Source of the DNA: Flavobacteriaceae bacterium
GTDB lineage: Bacteria > Bacteroidota > Bacteroidia > Flavobacteriales > Flavobacteriaceae
DNA length: 42,279 bases
Assembly: GCA_017858055.1 (NCBI GenBank)
Contig: JAFMCA010000020.1
Span: 1-42,279 of the forward strand
Direction: 5' to 3'
Position 1 is the stretch's first letter. Each line of letters opens with the position of its first letter. The notes beneath the pieces were generated by a model, which saw nothing but the letters and a program-made list of their open reading frames with translations, had not been told where the DNA came from and made no database searches. The position numbers and the translations under genes are program-made. Shown in pieces: positions 17,762 to 26,649 of the stretch.

Positions 17762-18797
17762 TGCCGTTCTCATTAAATAGATTCAACTTTTGTACCCATT
17801 TGGTTTTGGTTTCAAACAAAAATAAGTCCAATAAAAGAAAAAGTAAAGCTGCGATTAAAAAAGGTTGAAAACGATCCTTATAGCTCACAAATTTCTTGGC
17901 TTCAAATTCTTTTTTGTCTAAGGCTTTTAACTGTTCGGTAACAAAATCCAAAACCTCCTGCGTATCATTTCCATCCTGATATTTCCCATTGGTAGCATCT
18001 GCAATAGTTTGTAGTACTTCTGCATTCCTTTTAGTAATGACGACTTCACCATCAAAATCTTTTTTGTAAGATTCAACAACACCGTTTTGTTTGAGTGGGA
18101 TAGGAGCACCATTTTCTGTGCCTACACCAAAGGTAAAAATTTTAATTCCCAATGCAGCGGCTCGAGAGGCTGCATTTGCAGCTTCTTCTGAATGATCTTC
18201 CCCGTCTGAAATTAAGAAAATTACTCTGTTTGTTTGGTCTTCGTCATCAAAAAAAGTTCCTGATAAATCAATTGCATTGTCCAATGCTGTTCCTTGAGAG
18301 GATAGCATATCGGTATTCAGCGCTTGCAAAAACATTTTTGCTGCTCCGTAATCTGTAGTAATGGGAAGTTGAGGAATGGCTTGTGCCGCATAGGCAATGA
18401 TCCCAACTCGATCACTCGCCAACTGATTAAGAATCGCCGATACCAAACGTTTGGATTTTTCAATTCTATTTGGAGCTATATCCTCTGCCAGCATACTTTT
18501 AGAAACATCTATAGCAAAAACAATATCAACCCCTTCTCGTTTAACGGTTTCCAATTGGGTTCCAATTTTAGGATTCATTAACCCAATTACAATCAAGAGA
18601 ATAGATAGACTAAAAAAGATAAGCTTTAATGTGGGTTTAAATCGAGAGCGATTTGGACTCAATTGCTTGAGTAAATCTGGATGAGAAAATCGCGCTTGAA
18701 GTGAACGCTTCCAACGAACCACAAATGCATAAGCCAACCACACTATGGGAAGGGTTCCCAAAAGGTAGATATACTCGTATGCGTCTATTTGATACAT
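17751..18797 (-). CDS. batB: BatB: membrane von Willebrand A-domain protein
   Basis: This 348-residue protein has two helices at the N-terminus (about 8-27 and 58-75), a VWA domain with an intact metal-ion site (DVSKS 97-101, QGTALD, and LISDGEDH), and a C-terminal helix near 310-330. VWA domains bind a partner through a metal ion; BatA and BatB are thought to form a membrane complex with the MoxR ATPase acting on it. The stop of batA directly abuts its ATG (no gap). Confidence 0.9.
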   Translation of the reverse strand: MYQIDAYEYIYLLGTLPIVWLAYAFVVRWKRSLQARFSHPDLLKQLSPNRSRFKPTLKLIFFSLSILLIVIGLMNPKIGTQLETVKREGVDIVFAIDVSKSMLAEDIAPNRIEKSKRLVSAILNQLASDRVGIIAYAAQAIPQLPITTDYGAAKMFLQALNTDMLSSQGTALDNAIDLSGTFFDDEDQTNRVIFLISDGEDHSEEAANAASRAAALGIKIFTFGVGTENGAPIPLKQNGVVESYKKDFDGEVVITKRNAEVLQTIADATNGKYQDGNDTQEVLDFVTEQLKALDKKEFEAKKFVSYKDRFQPFLIAALLFLLLDLFLFETKTKWVQKLNLFNENGNEK

Positions 18798-19802
18798 CTA
18801 AATAAAGCTTTTAAATAAGGTATTTCTTCCTATCCATTCTAGCATCAGTAAGCCCAAAGCCAAAAGGACTAATATTCTGTATTTTTCCTCGTAATTATAA
18901 TATTTAAACTCTTCGATTTCTGTTTTTTCAAGTTTGTTGATCTCAGCGTATATTTCTTCAAGCTTTTTGTTGTCTGTTGCTCGGAAGTATATTCCACCCG
19001 TAGCCGATGCTATTTCTTTTAACAATTCCTCATCAATTTCGACTTTCGTCATGCCGTATTGAAATTCCCCGGTAGGTAAAATAGCAACTGGTGCTAATGC
19101 AGTTCCGTTACTCCCTAAGCCAATAGTATAGGTTTTTATTCCAAATTCAACGGCAAGTTCTATGGCGATTTTAGGATCTATAAATCCAGAATTGTTCACC
19201 CCATCTGTCAATAAAATAATCACCTTACTTTTGGCTCTGCTGTCTTTTAGTCGATTCACTGCGGTAGCTAAGCCCATTCCAATAGCTGTCCCGTCTTCGA
19301 TAAGGCCTTGGTACGCGATTTCTCTTAAAGCTCCTTTTACAATTGATTTGTCACTTGTGATGGGTGTTTTGGTATAACTTTCACCAGCATAGACCACCAA
19401 TCCAATCCTGTCAGAAAGTCTATCGTCTACAAAAGAAGAAGCAACGCGTTTTAATGCACTCAGCCTATCGGGTTTTAAATCTTGTGCCAGCATGCTTGAG
19501 GATACATCAATGGCCATGATGATATCAATTCCTTTGTTTGTTTTTGTTCGAGTAGAGATATCCACCGTCTGTGGTCTTGCAATAGCAAGGATAATCAACG
19601 CTGTAGCCAACATCCGAAAAACAAATAGTATGGGGCGTAGTTTGGCTAAAAAAGATCCCTCTCCACTGAATCCAGCAAGCGATGAAATCTTTAAACTGGG
19701 TTGTGATTTTTTCCAAGTGAAAATATGCCATGCGATAGCCAATGGCAAAAGAAGAAAGAGCCAGAGGTAATTGGGATTCGCAAAATAGATTCCTTCCAAC
19801 AT
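18798..19802 (-). CDS. batA: BatA: membrane von Willebrand A-domain protein
   Basis: This is the paralogue of the next gene batB, with the same layout: N-terminal helices (about 10-30 and 55-75), VWA domain with metal site DVSSS (99-103), EDGTAIG, and LLTDGVNNSG, and a C-terminal helix (about 308-325). The length is 334. It starts two bases after the stop of the upstream DUF4381-like gene. The two adjacent VWA genes probably arose by duplication, and both keep the metal-binding residues. Confidence 0.9.
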   Translation of the reverse strand: MLEGIYFANPNYLWLFLLLPLAIAWHIFTWKKSQPSLKISSLAGFSGEGSFLAKLRPILFVFRMLATALIILAIARPQTVDISTRTKTNKGIDIIMAIDVSSSMLAQDLKPDRLSALKRVASSFVDDRLSDRIGLVVYAGESYTKTPITSDKSIVKGALREIAYQGLIEDGTAIGMGLATAVNRLKDSRAKSKVIILLTDGVNNSGFIDPKIAIELAVEFGIKTYTIGLGSNGTALAPVAILPTGEFQYGMTKVEIDEELLKEIASATGGIYFRATDNKKLEEIYAEINKLEKTEIEEFKYYNYEEKYRILVLLALGLLMLEWIGRNTLFKSFI

Positions 19803-19804
19803 GG

Positions 19805-21442
19805 TTAAAGCTCTTTGATTAATTCTAGACTGTTTACAATCCGTTGTTCAATTTGTTCTCCATAACGATCCTCTTTTTCGTACATGATGGTCAGGATGAT
19901 GGTGCCTTGTTCGAAAGTAAACAGATAAGCACTAAAGTTACAGCGTACGCGTTCCACTTTATTTTTCTTAGGATAATCTAGGGTTCCGTAAATTTTTGCA
20001 ACGGGTATTCCCGAAGGTAAGGTTACCGCATCGTTTTTCATCAATATGTTAACCGCCCCTTTGGATTCAAAATTTGAGATAACACTGTTTACGAGTGCTT
20101 GTCCTTTTTCAAGATCTGCTTGTTGAGGATCGGAGGGAGGTGTTTCATCCGTACTCGGCGTTTTCTTCGGAAAATCAAACAACAAATCAATATAAAATGG
20201 ACGATCAAATGATCCGAAACCAAACTGTTGAATCCGCTGATCCTTGGAGCTTATTCGTTCTAACACCTCAGGCGTTTCAATACTTAAAGGAGGGGTTCCG
20301 TATTGACTTTTTATCCACTCCCCGCTTGTTAGAACTTTGGTTGGATACCTGAAAAGGGTGTCTTTCACTGGGTAATAGCCGTAAATCAACATGGATACAA
20401 CTAAAGTTAATACAGCTAAAATTGCCCCTCCAGAAATTCCCCAAATCCACAATTCTTTCCGTCTTTTTTTCTGAAGATACTCTTGATAAGCCACTTTTTC
20501 TCGAAGTTCTTCTTCAGTGGGCACAGGTAATGCCTCCTTAGTTTCGATAACTACGTGTTCAACTGCTTTTCGGTCCTCACTAGCTATGTATTTTTCGGGT
20601 AATAATTTAGCAAATTTGACTAAATCTGCATTTTGAAGTACGCCTCTAAGGCTTTTCAAAGTGGCTTTGTCTAGGTCTAAAGTACCCGCATCTTTCCGTA
20701 GTTGCAATTTTGCAAGCAATTCCTCTGAAGTACTCTCTAATGCATCGATTTTGGCTTCTTCTTCTAAATAACGCCTCACAACATCGGTCAATCTTGAGTA
20801 ATACTCTTTAAATTCCTCTTGTTGGGAAAGGGATTTTCCTTCCAATGCTTTGAGTTCTTCAATAGCTCGCTCAAAAGGAGGAAGTTCTCTTTCTCGCAAT
20901 TCTTTTTTACGCTTTTGAAAAAGGTAGGTGTACATAACACCCAATAACAGCATGCTGACAACTAAACTCCATAAAATCTTTACAATTAAAGCGTCGTAAT
21001 TCTTTTCGATCTCGGTTAGTGGCTTTATGTCGTATAAAGGCTGTTGTAAAGTGTCTACCGTTACGGCATTTACCCGGATTGGAATGAGGTCCGCAATTTT
21101 AGAAAATCCATCCACAAGAACCTGCTGTTGGGGGATAAAATAGTTCCCCGAATCGAATTGAATTAAGGCGTATTTCTTAGTATATAAATAATGAGATTGT
21201 GCTCTTAGGGTATCTATAGGGCTTTCTTCCAAGAGTTCAAAGGGTGCAAACAGCGGTTGCTCTGGAAAAAGTACCTGAGCTGTACTGTCTGCTTTTATTT
21301 GGAGTATGTAATTCAGTTGCTCTCCAATTTTCACGGTCGTTGTATCTACCGCGACGTTCAGTTGAGCTTCCCCCTGAGACCACACAAAAACGCTCGTCAT
21401 GACTGCCAAAAGGCTCAGGCTGTATCGTTTTAGTTTATCCAC
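19805..21442 (-). CDS. BatD-like / DUF4381-like two-helix membrane protein
   Basis: This 545-residue protein lies between the DUF58 gene and batA. It has a signal peptide (ending FVWSQ), a beta-rich periplasmic domain (about 25-145) resembling BatD repeats, helix 1 (about 152-175), a charged helical region (176-330) like DUF4381 proteins, helix 2 (about 332-354) and a further soluble domain (355-545). With two helices both ends lie outside the cytoplasm and the helical region is inside, where MoxR and DUF58 act. It overlaps the DUF58 gene by eight bases. The last domain is not one I recognise. Confidence 0.75.
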   Translation of the reverse strand: MDKLKRYSLSLLAVMTSVFVWSQGEAQLNVAVDTTTVKIGEQLNYILQIKADSTAQVLFPEQPLFAPFELLEESPIDTLRAQSHYLYTKKYALIQFDSGNYFIPQQQVLVDGFSKIADLIPIRVNAVTVDTLQQPLYDIKPLTEIEKNYDALIVKILWSLVVSMLLLGVMYTYLFQKRKKELRERELPPFERAIEELKALEGKSLSQQEEFKEYYSRLTDVVRRYLEEEAKIDALESTSEELLAKLQLRKDAGTLDLDKATLKSLRGVLQNADLVKFAKLLPEKYIASEDRKAVEHVVIETKEALPVPTEEELREKVAYQEYLQKKRRKELWIWGISGGAILAVLTLVVSMLIYGYYPVKDTLFRYPTKVLTSGEWIKSQYGTPPLSIETPEVLERISSKDQRIQQFGFGSFDRPFYIDLLFDFPKKTPSTDETPPSDPQQADLEKGQALVNSVISNFESKGAVNILMKNDAVTLPSGIPVAKIYGTLDYPKKNKVERVRCNFSAYLFTFEQGTIILTIMYEKEDRYGEQIEQRIVNSLELIKEL

Positions 21443-22301
21443 GTGCTTTAAAATATCCTAACAGTTTTTTTACATAACTCTCCTCCACACTGCAGTTTAA
21501 TTGTCCTGCTCCGTTCTTTTTGAACAGCTCCTCAAAACTTTTAACCTGTTCGGCATATTGAGCACCATAACTACGACGAAGCTCTTTGGAAAAGGTATTG
21601 ATCCATTTCATACGCCCCGTTTCCGCATCGACCATGGGCACCATTCCTAAATTCGGAAGGGTTTTTTCCATGGGATCGTACACTCGAATTCCTGTTAAAT
21701 CGTGCTTTTTTGCTGCAATTCGTAGTGTTTTATCATAGCCTTTATCCATAAAGTCCGATAATAAAAAAACAATGGCTTTTTTCTTTAATACACTTGAAAG
21801 AAATTCAAGAGCAACTCCAATCGCTGTTTTTTTACTCAACGGGTGAAATTCTAACAATTCCCTTATGATTCTCAAGATATGAGAACGTCCTTTCTTAGGA
21901 GGAATATACAATTCTATTTGCTCGGAAAACAAAACTAAACCTACCTTGTCATTGTTTTGTAAAGCTGAAAAAGCAAGAGTTGCTGCAATTTCTGTTAAGA
22001 CTTCTTTTTTAAACTGAGATCTCGTTCCAAAGGCTTCTGAGCCACTTACATCCACGACCAACATCAGGGTAAGTTCTCGTTCTTCCTCAAAAACTTTGAC
22101 ATAGGGTTCATTGTATCGAGCGGTAACATTCCAATCTATTGAGCGAACGTCATCCCCATATTGATACTGACGGACCTCACTAAAAGTCATTCCACGGCCT
22201 TTAAAAGTTGAATGGTACTCTCCACCAAAGACATGATCGCTCAAACGGCGTGTCTTGATTTCAATTTTACGAACTTTTTTTAGTAGCTCTTTTGTATCCA
22301 T
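21435..22301 (-). CDS. DUF58 domain protein of the MoxR/Bat operon
   Basis: This 288-residue soluble protein has the DUF58 core (FSEVRQYQYGDDVRSIDWNVTAR, about 40-62) followed by a VWA-like fold with DVSGS (84-88). DUF58 proteins nearly always sit next to MoxR ATPases and are thought to be their cytosolic partner. It lies 44 bases downstream of moxR and overlaps the next gene by eight bases. Confidence 0.9.
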   Translation of the reverse strand: MDTKELLKKVRKIEIKTRRLSDHVFGGEYHSTFKGRGMTFSEVRQYQYGDDVRSIDWNVTARYNEPYVKVFEEERELTLMLVVDVSGSEAFGTRSQFKKEVLTEIAATLAFSALQNNDKVGLVLFSEQIELYIPPKKGRSHILRIIRELLEFHPLSKKTAIGVALEFLSSVLKKKAIVFLLSDFMDKGYDKTLRIAAKKHDLTGIRVYDPMEKTLPNLGMVPMVDAETGRMKWINTFSKELRRSYGAQYAEQVKSFEELFKKNGAGQLNCSVEESYVKKLLGYFKARG

Positions 22302-22345
22302 TAGATGCTAAAGTGGAATGCTTAAAAAAAAATTAAAATAAAAGT

Positions 22346-23353
22346 TTAGGGAACTTCTACTTCATTGATAATTTGAGTAATCAGATCTTCAGAGGTAATA
22401 TTCTCTGCTTCTGCCTCATAGGTTAAACCAATTCGATGGCGTAATACATCAAAAATTACAGCGCGTACATCTTCAGGAATTACATACCCACGGTGTCTGA
22501 GAAAAGCATGGCATTTCGCTGCAGTAGCCAGATTAATACTCCCCCTTGGTGAAGCACCAAAACTAATGAGCGGTTTCATCGACTCTAGATTATATTTCTC
22601 TGGGTAACGGGTAGCAAAAATGAGATTTAAAATATAATTTTCGATTTTTTCATCCATATAAACCTCACGCACGGTCTCCTGAGCAGTTAAGATTTGTTTA
22701 GTAGTCACCACAGCTTTCACTTGTGGCATTTGACTGTTTAAATTATTTCGAACGATGAGTTGTTCCTCGTCTAACTTTGGATAATCGATAACGGTTTTGA
22801 GCATAAATCGATCTACTTGAGCTTCGGGTAAAGGATAGGTTCCTTCTTGTTCTACCGGGTTTTGAGTAGCCATTACCAAGAAAGGCGCTTGAAGTTTAAA
22901 GGTCGTATCACCGATAGTAACCTGTTTCTCTTGCATCGCTTCAAGTAAAGCAGATTGTACTTTAGCAGGGGCTCTATTAATCTCGTCTGCCAAAACAAAA
23001 TTGGCGAAAATGGGACCTTTTTTTATAGAAAAATCATTCTCTTTAATGTTGTAAATCATGGTCCCAACCACATCGGCTGGAAGCAAATCTGGGGTAAACT
23101 GAATCCTACTAAAACTTCCTTTAACCGCCTGGCTTAGTGTATTAATTGCTAGTGTCTTTGCTAGTCCAGGAACTCCCTCTAATAAGATATGTCCTTTCCC
23201 TAAGAGCCCTATCAACAGTCGTTCGACCATGTGTTTTTGTCCTACAATGACTTTGTTCATTTCCATCGTAAGCAAATCGACAAAGGCGCTCTCTTTCTCT
23301 ATCTTCTCATTGATTGCTTTGACGTCAATCGTCTCATTTGTCTTGTTTTCCAT
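22346..23353 (-). CDS. MoxR family AAA+ ATPase
   Basis: This is the lead gene of the Bat operon. The 335-residue ATPase has Walker A GVPGLAKT (about 60-67), Walker B VLADEINRAP (about 120-129), and sensor residues in ATQNPVEQEG and GASPRGSINLA. MoxR ATPases act as chaperone-like remodelers for VWA proteins, here BatA, BatB and the DUF58 protein. I start at the ATG at 23353 (MENKTNETID); the frame opens ten codons earlier at a TTG. The 270 bases upstream are shared with a divergent SDR gene. No clear promoter box was found there. Confidence 0.92.
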   Translation of the reverse strand: MENKTNETIDVKAINEKIEKESAFVDLLTMEMNKVIVGQKHMVERLLIGLLGKGHILLEGVPGLAKTLAINTLSQAVKGSFSRIQFTPDLLPADVVGTMIYNIKENDFSIKKGPIFANFVLADEINRAPAKVQSALLEAMQEKQVTIGDTTFKLQAPFLVMATQNPVEQEGTYPLPEAQVDRFMLKTVIDYPKLDEEQLIVRNNLNSQMPQVKAVVTTKQILTAQETVREVYMDEKIENYILNLIFATRYPEKYNLESMKPLISFGASPRGSINLATAAKCHAFLRHRGYVIPEDVRAVIFDVLRHRIGLTYEAEAENITSEDLITQIINEVEVP

Positions 23354-23623
23354 AGAAATTATAGCATTTTTTTTGGATAGCAAATTTGAAAAATAAATAT
23401 TCGTTTCCTTGTTAACAATTGGTTAAAAATTGAAGTGTCCACAAAGGGTGATCCTTTGAAATGTTCTTATTTTAGAAGTGAATTTAAGGTATTTTGAGTA
23501 GATGAATCCCTTTTCAAGAATAATTTACAAATCCCTAGTAGGCAAAAACTTGGTCTTGTATTTGGACTTTTATATCGCTCTAGGGTAATCTGCTTTGAAT
23601 AACTTACTCTAAAATCATTTTTT

Positions 23624-24376
23624 ATGAAAGATCAAATCGTATGTATTACTGGAGCAAGTAGTGGAATTGGCTGGGCTACAGCAAAAGCTTTAAATGATTT
23701 AGGCGCTCGTTTAATCCTTTGTGGAAGACGCGAAGAAAAATTAAAACAACTCGGGGAACAACTTCAGGTAGAATATCAATTGCTTGTTTTTGATGTTCGT
23801 GACAGAAAAGCCGTCTTTGATGCATTTAAAAGTCTTAGTGAAACATGGAGGAAGATTGATGTGCTGATTAATAATGCTGGAAACGCCCATGGACTGGATC
23901 CTGTTCATACAGCTGATGTTGATGATTGGGACGCTATGATCGATGGAAATGTAAAAGGATTGATGTATGTCACTAAAGCGGTATTGCCCCATATGGTAAA
24001 ATCAAAAAAAGGCCATATCATCAATCTGGGTTCCATAGCGGGTAAGGAAGTTTATCCGAACGGGAGTGGATATTGTAGTAGTAAATTTGCAGTAGATGCT
24101 TTTACTACGGGACTTCGAATTGACCTTAACCCATATGGAATCCGCGTAGGTGCGATTCACCCGGGTTTGGTTCAAACTGAGTTTTCAGAGGTTCGATTTA
24201 AAGGAGATCAAGCACGTGCAGCAAAAGTTTACGAAGGTGCTGATGCCCTAACTGCAGAAGAGGTTGCAGAAGCTATTCGGTATATGCTTACCGTCCCTGA
24301 AAAAGTGAATGTGGCCGATCTTGTTCTACTTCCAACACGTCAGGCAAACGCTTATGTATTAAATAGAAAAACCTAA
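23624..24376 (+). CDS. Short-chain dehydrogenase/reductase (YdfG-like)
   Basis: This 250-residue classical SDR has the cofactor loop TGASSGIG (about 10-17), the NNAG motif, and the catalytic Ser (NLGSIAG), Tyr and Lys (GYCSSKFAV). A basic residue pair after the second strand (CGRREEK) favours NADP(H). It resembles the YdfG group that oxidises 3-hydroxy acids such as serine or 3-hydroxypropionate, but the substrate is not fixed. ATG at 23624. It is divergent from moxR. Confidence 0.9.
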   Translation: MKDQIVCITGASSGIGWATAKALNDLGARLILCGRREEKLKQLGEQLQVEYQLLVFDVRDRKAVFDAFKSLSETWRKIDVLINNAGNAHGLDPVHTADVDDWDAMIDGNVKGLMYVTKAVLPHMVKSKKGHIINLGSIAGKEVYPNGSGYCSSKFAVDAFTTGLRIDLNPYGIRVGAIHPGLVQTEFSEVRFKGDQARAAKVYEGADALTAEEVAEAIRYMLTVPEKVNVADLVLLPTRQANAYVLNRKT

Positions 24377-24455
24377 CCTTCCTGACGATAAAGACCTGGA
24401 TTCGCTTGCGTTACTATATTATTTTTATATTTTAATTTATCTCAAATTTGTAACC

Positions 24456-24646
24456 ATGAGAAAATCCTTTTTAGATTTTCATTCGTTTTTTTATGTTTTA
24501 GGAATATTTTCAATCCTGCTTTTTTAAGAAATCCCGAAGGGAAATTTTCTGGATATCCCTATCGCAATGAAGTGAAAGCTTCAAAACTTGAAGGGTATTC
24601 CGATCATTTTCCTGTATATGTTCTGATAGGAAAAAAAGGGTCTTAA
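24456..24646 (+). pseudogene. Remnant of an endonuclease/exonuclease/phosphatase family gene
   Basis: From about 24491 to the TAA at 24644-24646 one frame encodes a clear C-terminus of a secreted EEP-family protein: FNPAFLRNPEG, GYPYRNEV, then GYSDHFPVYVLIGKK, where the Asp-His pair is the family's last active-site motif. The rest of the gene (normally around 300 residues) is missing. In a second frame an ATG at 24456 opens a 23-residue signal-peptide-like stretch (MRKSFLDFHSFFYVLG) ending at 24527. The simplest reading is that the two ends survive after a large internal deletion and frame loss. Confidence 0.6.
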
Positions 24647-24671
24647 GCTAAATTCAGTCCTTCCTCATAAA

Positions 24672-25880
24672 TTATTCCTCTACCGTTTCTGGATATAGAA
24701 AATGGTTGTAGGGAAATCGTGTGATGTGTAGATCTCTTACTTCCTGATAAATCCGAACTCGAAACGCTTCCAGATTTTCTTTACTTAAAGCAGAAATGAA
24801 TAAGGCATTTCCATTGGCTTTATGTAGCCACGTTTTTTCCCATTCCTCAATTGAAAAATGAATTGGACCTCTTTGCTCAACCAGCTCATCCTCGTCCCAG
24901 GGTTCTGCTTGATAGGCATCAATTTTGTTAAAAACCATTAAAGTAGGTTTGTCTAAACTTTTAATCTCTTTTAATATTTGATTGACCGAATCTATATGCT
25001 CCTCAAAATTGGGGTGGGAAATGTCCACAACATGTAATAAAAGGTCTGCCTCCTGAACCTCATCTAATGTGCTTTTAAAAGACTCTACCAATTGAGTAGG
25101 TAACTTTCTAATAAAGCCCACAGTATCACTCATCAAAAAAGGAAGGTTTCCGATTACAACTTTTCGAACGGTGGTGTCTAAAGTGGCAAATAATTTGTTT
25201 TCTGCGAAAACATTACTTTTTGCAACGACATTCATCAGTGTAGATTTGCCCACATTGGTATAACCCACAAGAGCAACTCGAACCATGGCTCCTCGATTTC
25301 CTCTTTGAGTTGCCATTTGTTTGTCAATTACAATCAACTTCTTTTTAAGCAAGGAAATTTTATCTCGAACGATTCGTCTGTCTGTTTCGATTTCAGTTTC
25401 CCCTGGACCTCGCATTCCAATTCCTCCTCGCTGTCGTTCTAAGTGTGTCCAAAGACCCTTAAGTCGAGGGAGGATGTATTCGTATTGTGCAAGTTCCACC
25501 TGAGTACGAGCATAGCTTGTCTGAGCTCTTTGGGCAAAGATATCGAGAATCAAACCGGTTCGATCCAGCACTTTACATTTGAATGTTTTTTCAATATTCG
25601 CTTGCTGTGCAGGGGTAAGTTCATCGTCAAAAATAACTGTAGAAATGTCATTCTCTTTAACAAATTCCAACACCTCTTGTATTTTCCCAGTTCCAATGAA
25701 CGTTTTGGGATTTGGAGGATCAATTTTTTGAGTGAATCGAGCCAAGACTTCTCCACCTGCAGTGTACGCTAAAAAAGCCAATTCATCCATATACTCCTTG
25801 GACTTATCCGCGTCCTGTTTTGAATTTATAATTCCAATCAGTACGGTCTTTTCAAAATCAAGTGATTTCTCCTCTATCAT
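24672..25880 (-). CDS. hflX: Ribosome-associated GTPase HflX
   Basis: This 402-residue HflX GTPase splits or rescues stalled ribosomes in stress. An N-terminal HflX domain (about 10-115) and a linker with GGIGMRGPGETEIETDRR (152-169) precede the G domain: G1 GYTNVGKS (206-213), G3 DTVGF (252-256), G4 NKID (318-321). ATG start at 25880, one base after the lpxH stop, so the two are co-transcribed. Confidence 0.96.
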   Translation of the reverse strand: MIEEKSLDFEKTVLIGIINSKQDADKSKEYMDELAFLAYTAGGEVLARFTQKIDPPNPKTFIGTGKIQEVLEFVKENDISTVIFDDELTPAQQANIEKTFKCKVLDRTGLILDIFAQRAQTSYARTQVELAQYEYILPRLKGLWTHLERQRGGIGMRGPGETEIETDRRIVRDKISLLKKKLIVIDKQMATQRGNRGAMVRVALVGYTNVGKSTLMNVVAKSNVFAENKLFATLDTTVRKVVIGNLPFLMSDTVGFIRKLPTQLVESFKSTLDEVQEADLLLHVVDISHPNFEEHIDSVNQILKEIKSLDKPTLMVFNKIDAYQAEPWDEDELVEQRGPIHFSIEEWEKTWLHKANGNALFISALSKENLEAFRVRIYQEVRDLHITRFPYNHFLYPETVEE

Positions 25881-25881
25881 T

Positions 25882-26640
25882 TTATGTGGTCCATTTTTTT
25901 AATTTAAAATCTTTTCCATCGAAAACACCATAAGTAGTATGTGTAATCCAATCTCCTAGATTAATGTATTTTGATTTTGGATTCAACTCAATCTCTAAAG
26001 GAAGGTGACGGTGTCCAAAAAGAAAAAAATCTCGATGCTTATCTTTCAATTTTCGTTGTGCATATTGCGCTAACCACTCTTTTTCTTCACCTAAAAAAAC
26101 TACATCTTCAGCTCCGGAAATTAATTTGTTTTTAACCGAAAAATATTGACCAATGCGCATCCCAATATCAGGGTGCAGAGATTTAAATAAGAATTTAGCA
26201 ATCGGATTGACAAATACTTTTTTCATGCGTTTATAACCTTTGTCATTGGGACCTAGTCCATCACCATGTCCAATAAAAAACGAGCTATTCTCTAGAATAA
26301 ATTCCTGTGGTCTGTGGTAAACGGGTATTCCCAATTCTTTTTCAAAATAATCCACCATCCACAAATCATGATTTCCTACAAAATAATGAACCGCTATCCC
26401 TTGATCTACAAATTGAGCTAATTTACCTAAGATTCTTACAAAACCTTTAGGAACAACCGTTTTGTATTCCATCCAAAAATCAAAAAGATCGCCCAAAAGA
26501 AATAAAGCCGAGGCATCTTTTTCTATCTCGTTCAACCAATCTAAAAACAGCTTTTCACGAACCTTACTGGCCTCTTGAGTAGGTGCCCCAAAATGCTGAT
26601 CCGATGCAAAGTAAATTTTCTTGTTTTTTGGAATTTTCAT
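25882..26640 (-). CDS. lpxH: UDP-2,3-diacylglucosamine diphosphatase (LpxH-type)
   Basis: This calcineurin-like metallophosphoesterase of lipid A synthesis cleaves UDP-2,3-diacylglucosamine to lipid X. Metal ligands are visible as D14/H16 (SDQHFG), D51 (LLGDLFDF), N90-H91-D92 (VGNHDLW), H125 (GHGDGLG) and H210/H212 (FGHRHLP). The length is 252. No signal peptide; a cytosolic, membrane-associated protein is expected. It lies between metB (9-base gap) and hflX (one-base gap). Confidence 0.85.
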   Translation of the reverse strand: MKIPKNKKIYFASDQHFGAPTQEASKVREKLFLDWLNEIEKDASALFLLGDLFDFWMEYKTVVPKGFVRILGKLAQFVDQGIAVHYFVGNHDLWMVDYFEKELGIPVYHRPQEFILENSSFFIGHGDGLGPNDKGYKRMKKVFVNPIAKFLFKSLHPDIGMRIGQYFSVKNKLISGAEDVVFLGEEKEWLAQYAQRKLKDKHRDFFLFGHRHLPLEIELNPKSKYINLGDWITHTTYGVFDGKDFKLKKWTT

Positions 26641-26649
26641 TTCATCTCT

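Noticed and set aside
23354-23623. Promoters for moxR and the SDR gene
   Set aside because: No sequence fits both a TTG -33 and a TAnnTTTG -7 box at accepted spacing on either strand. Near matches occur by chance in such AT-rich DNA.
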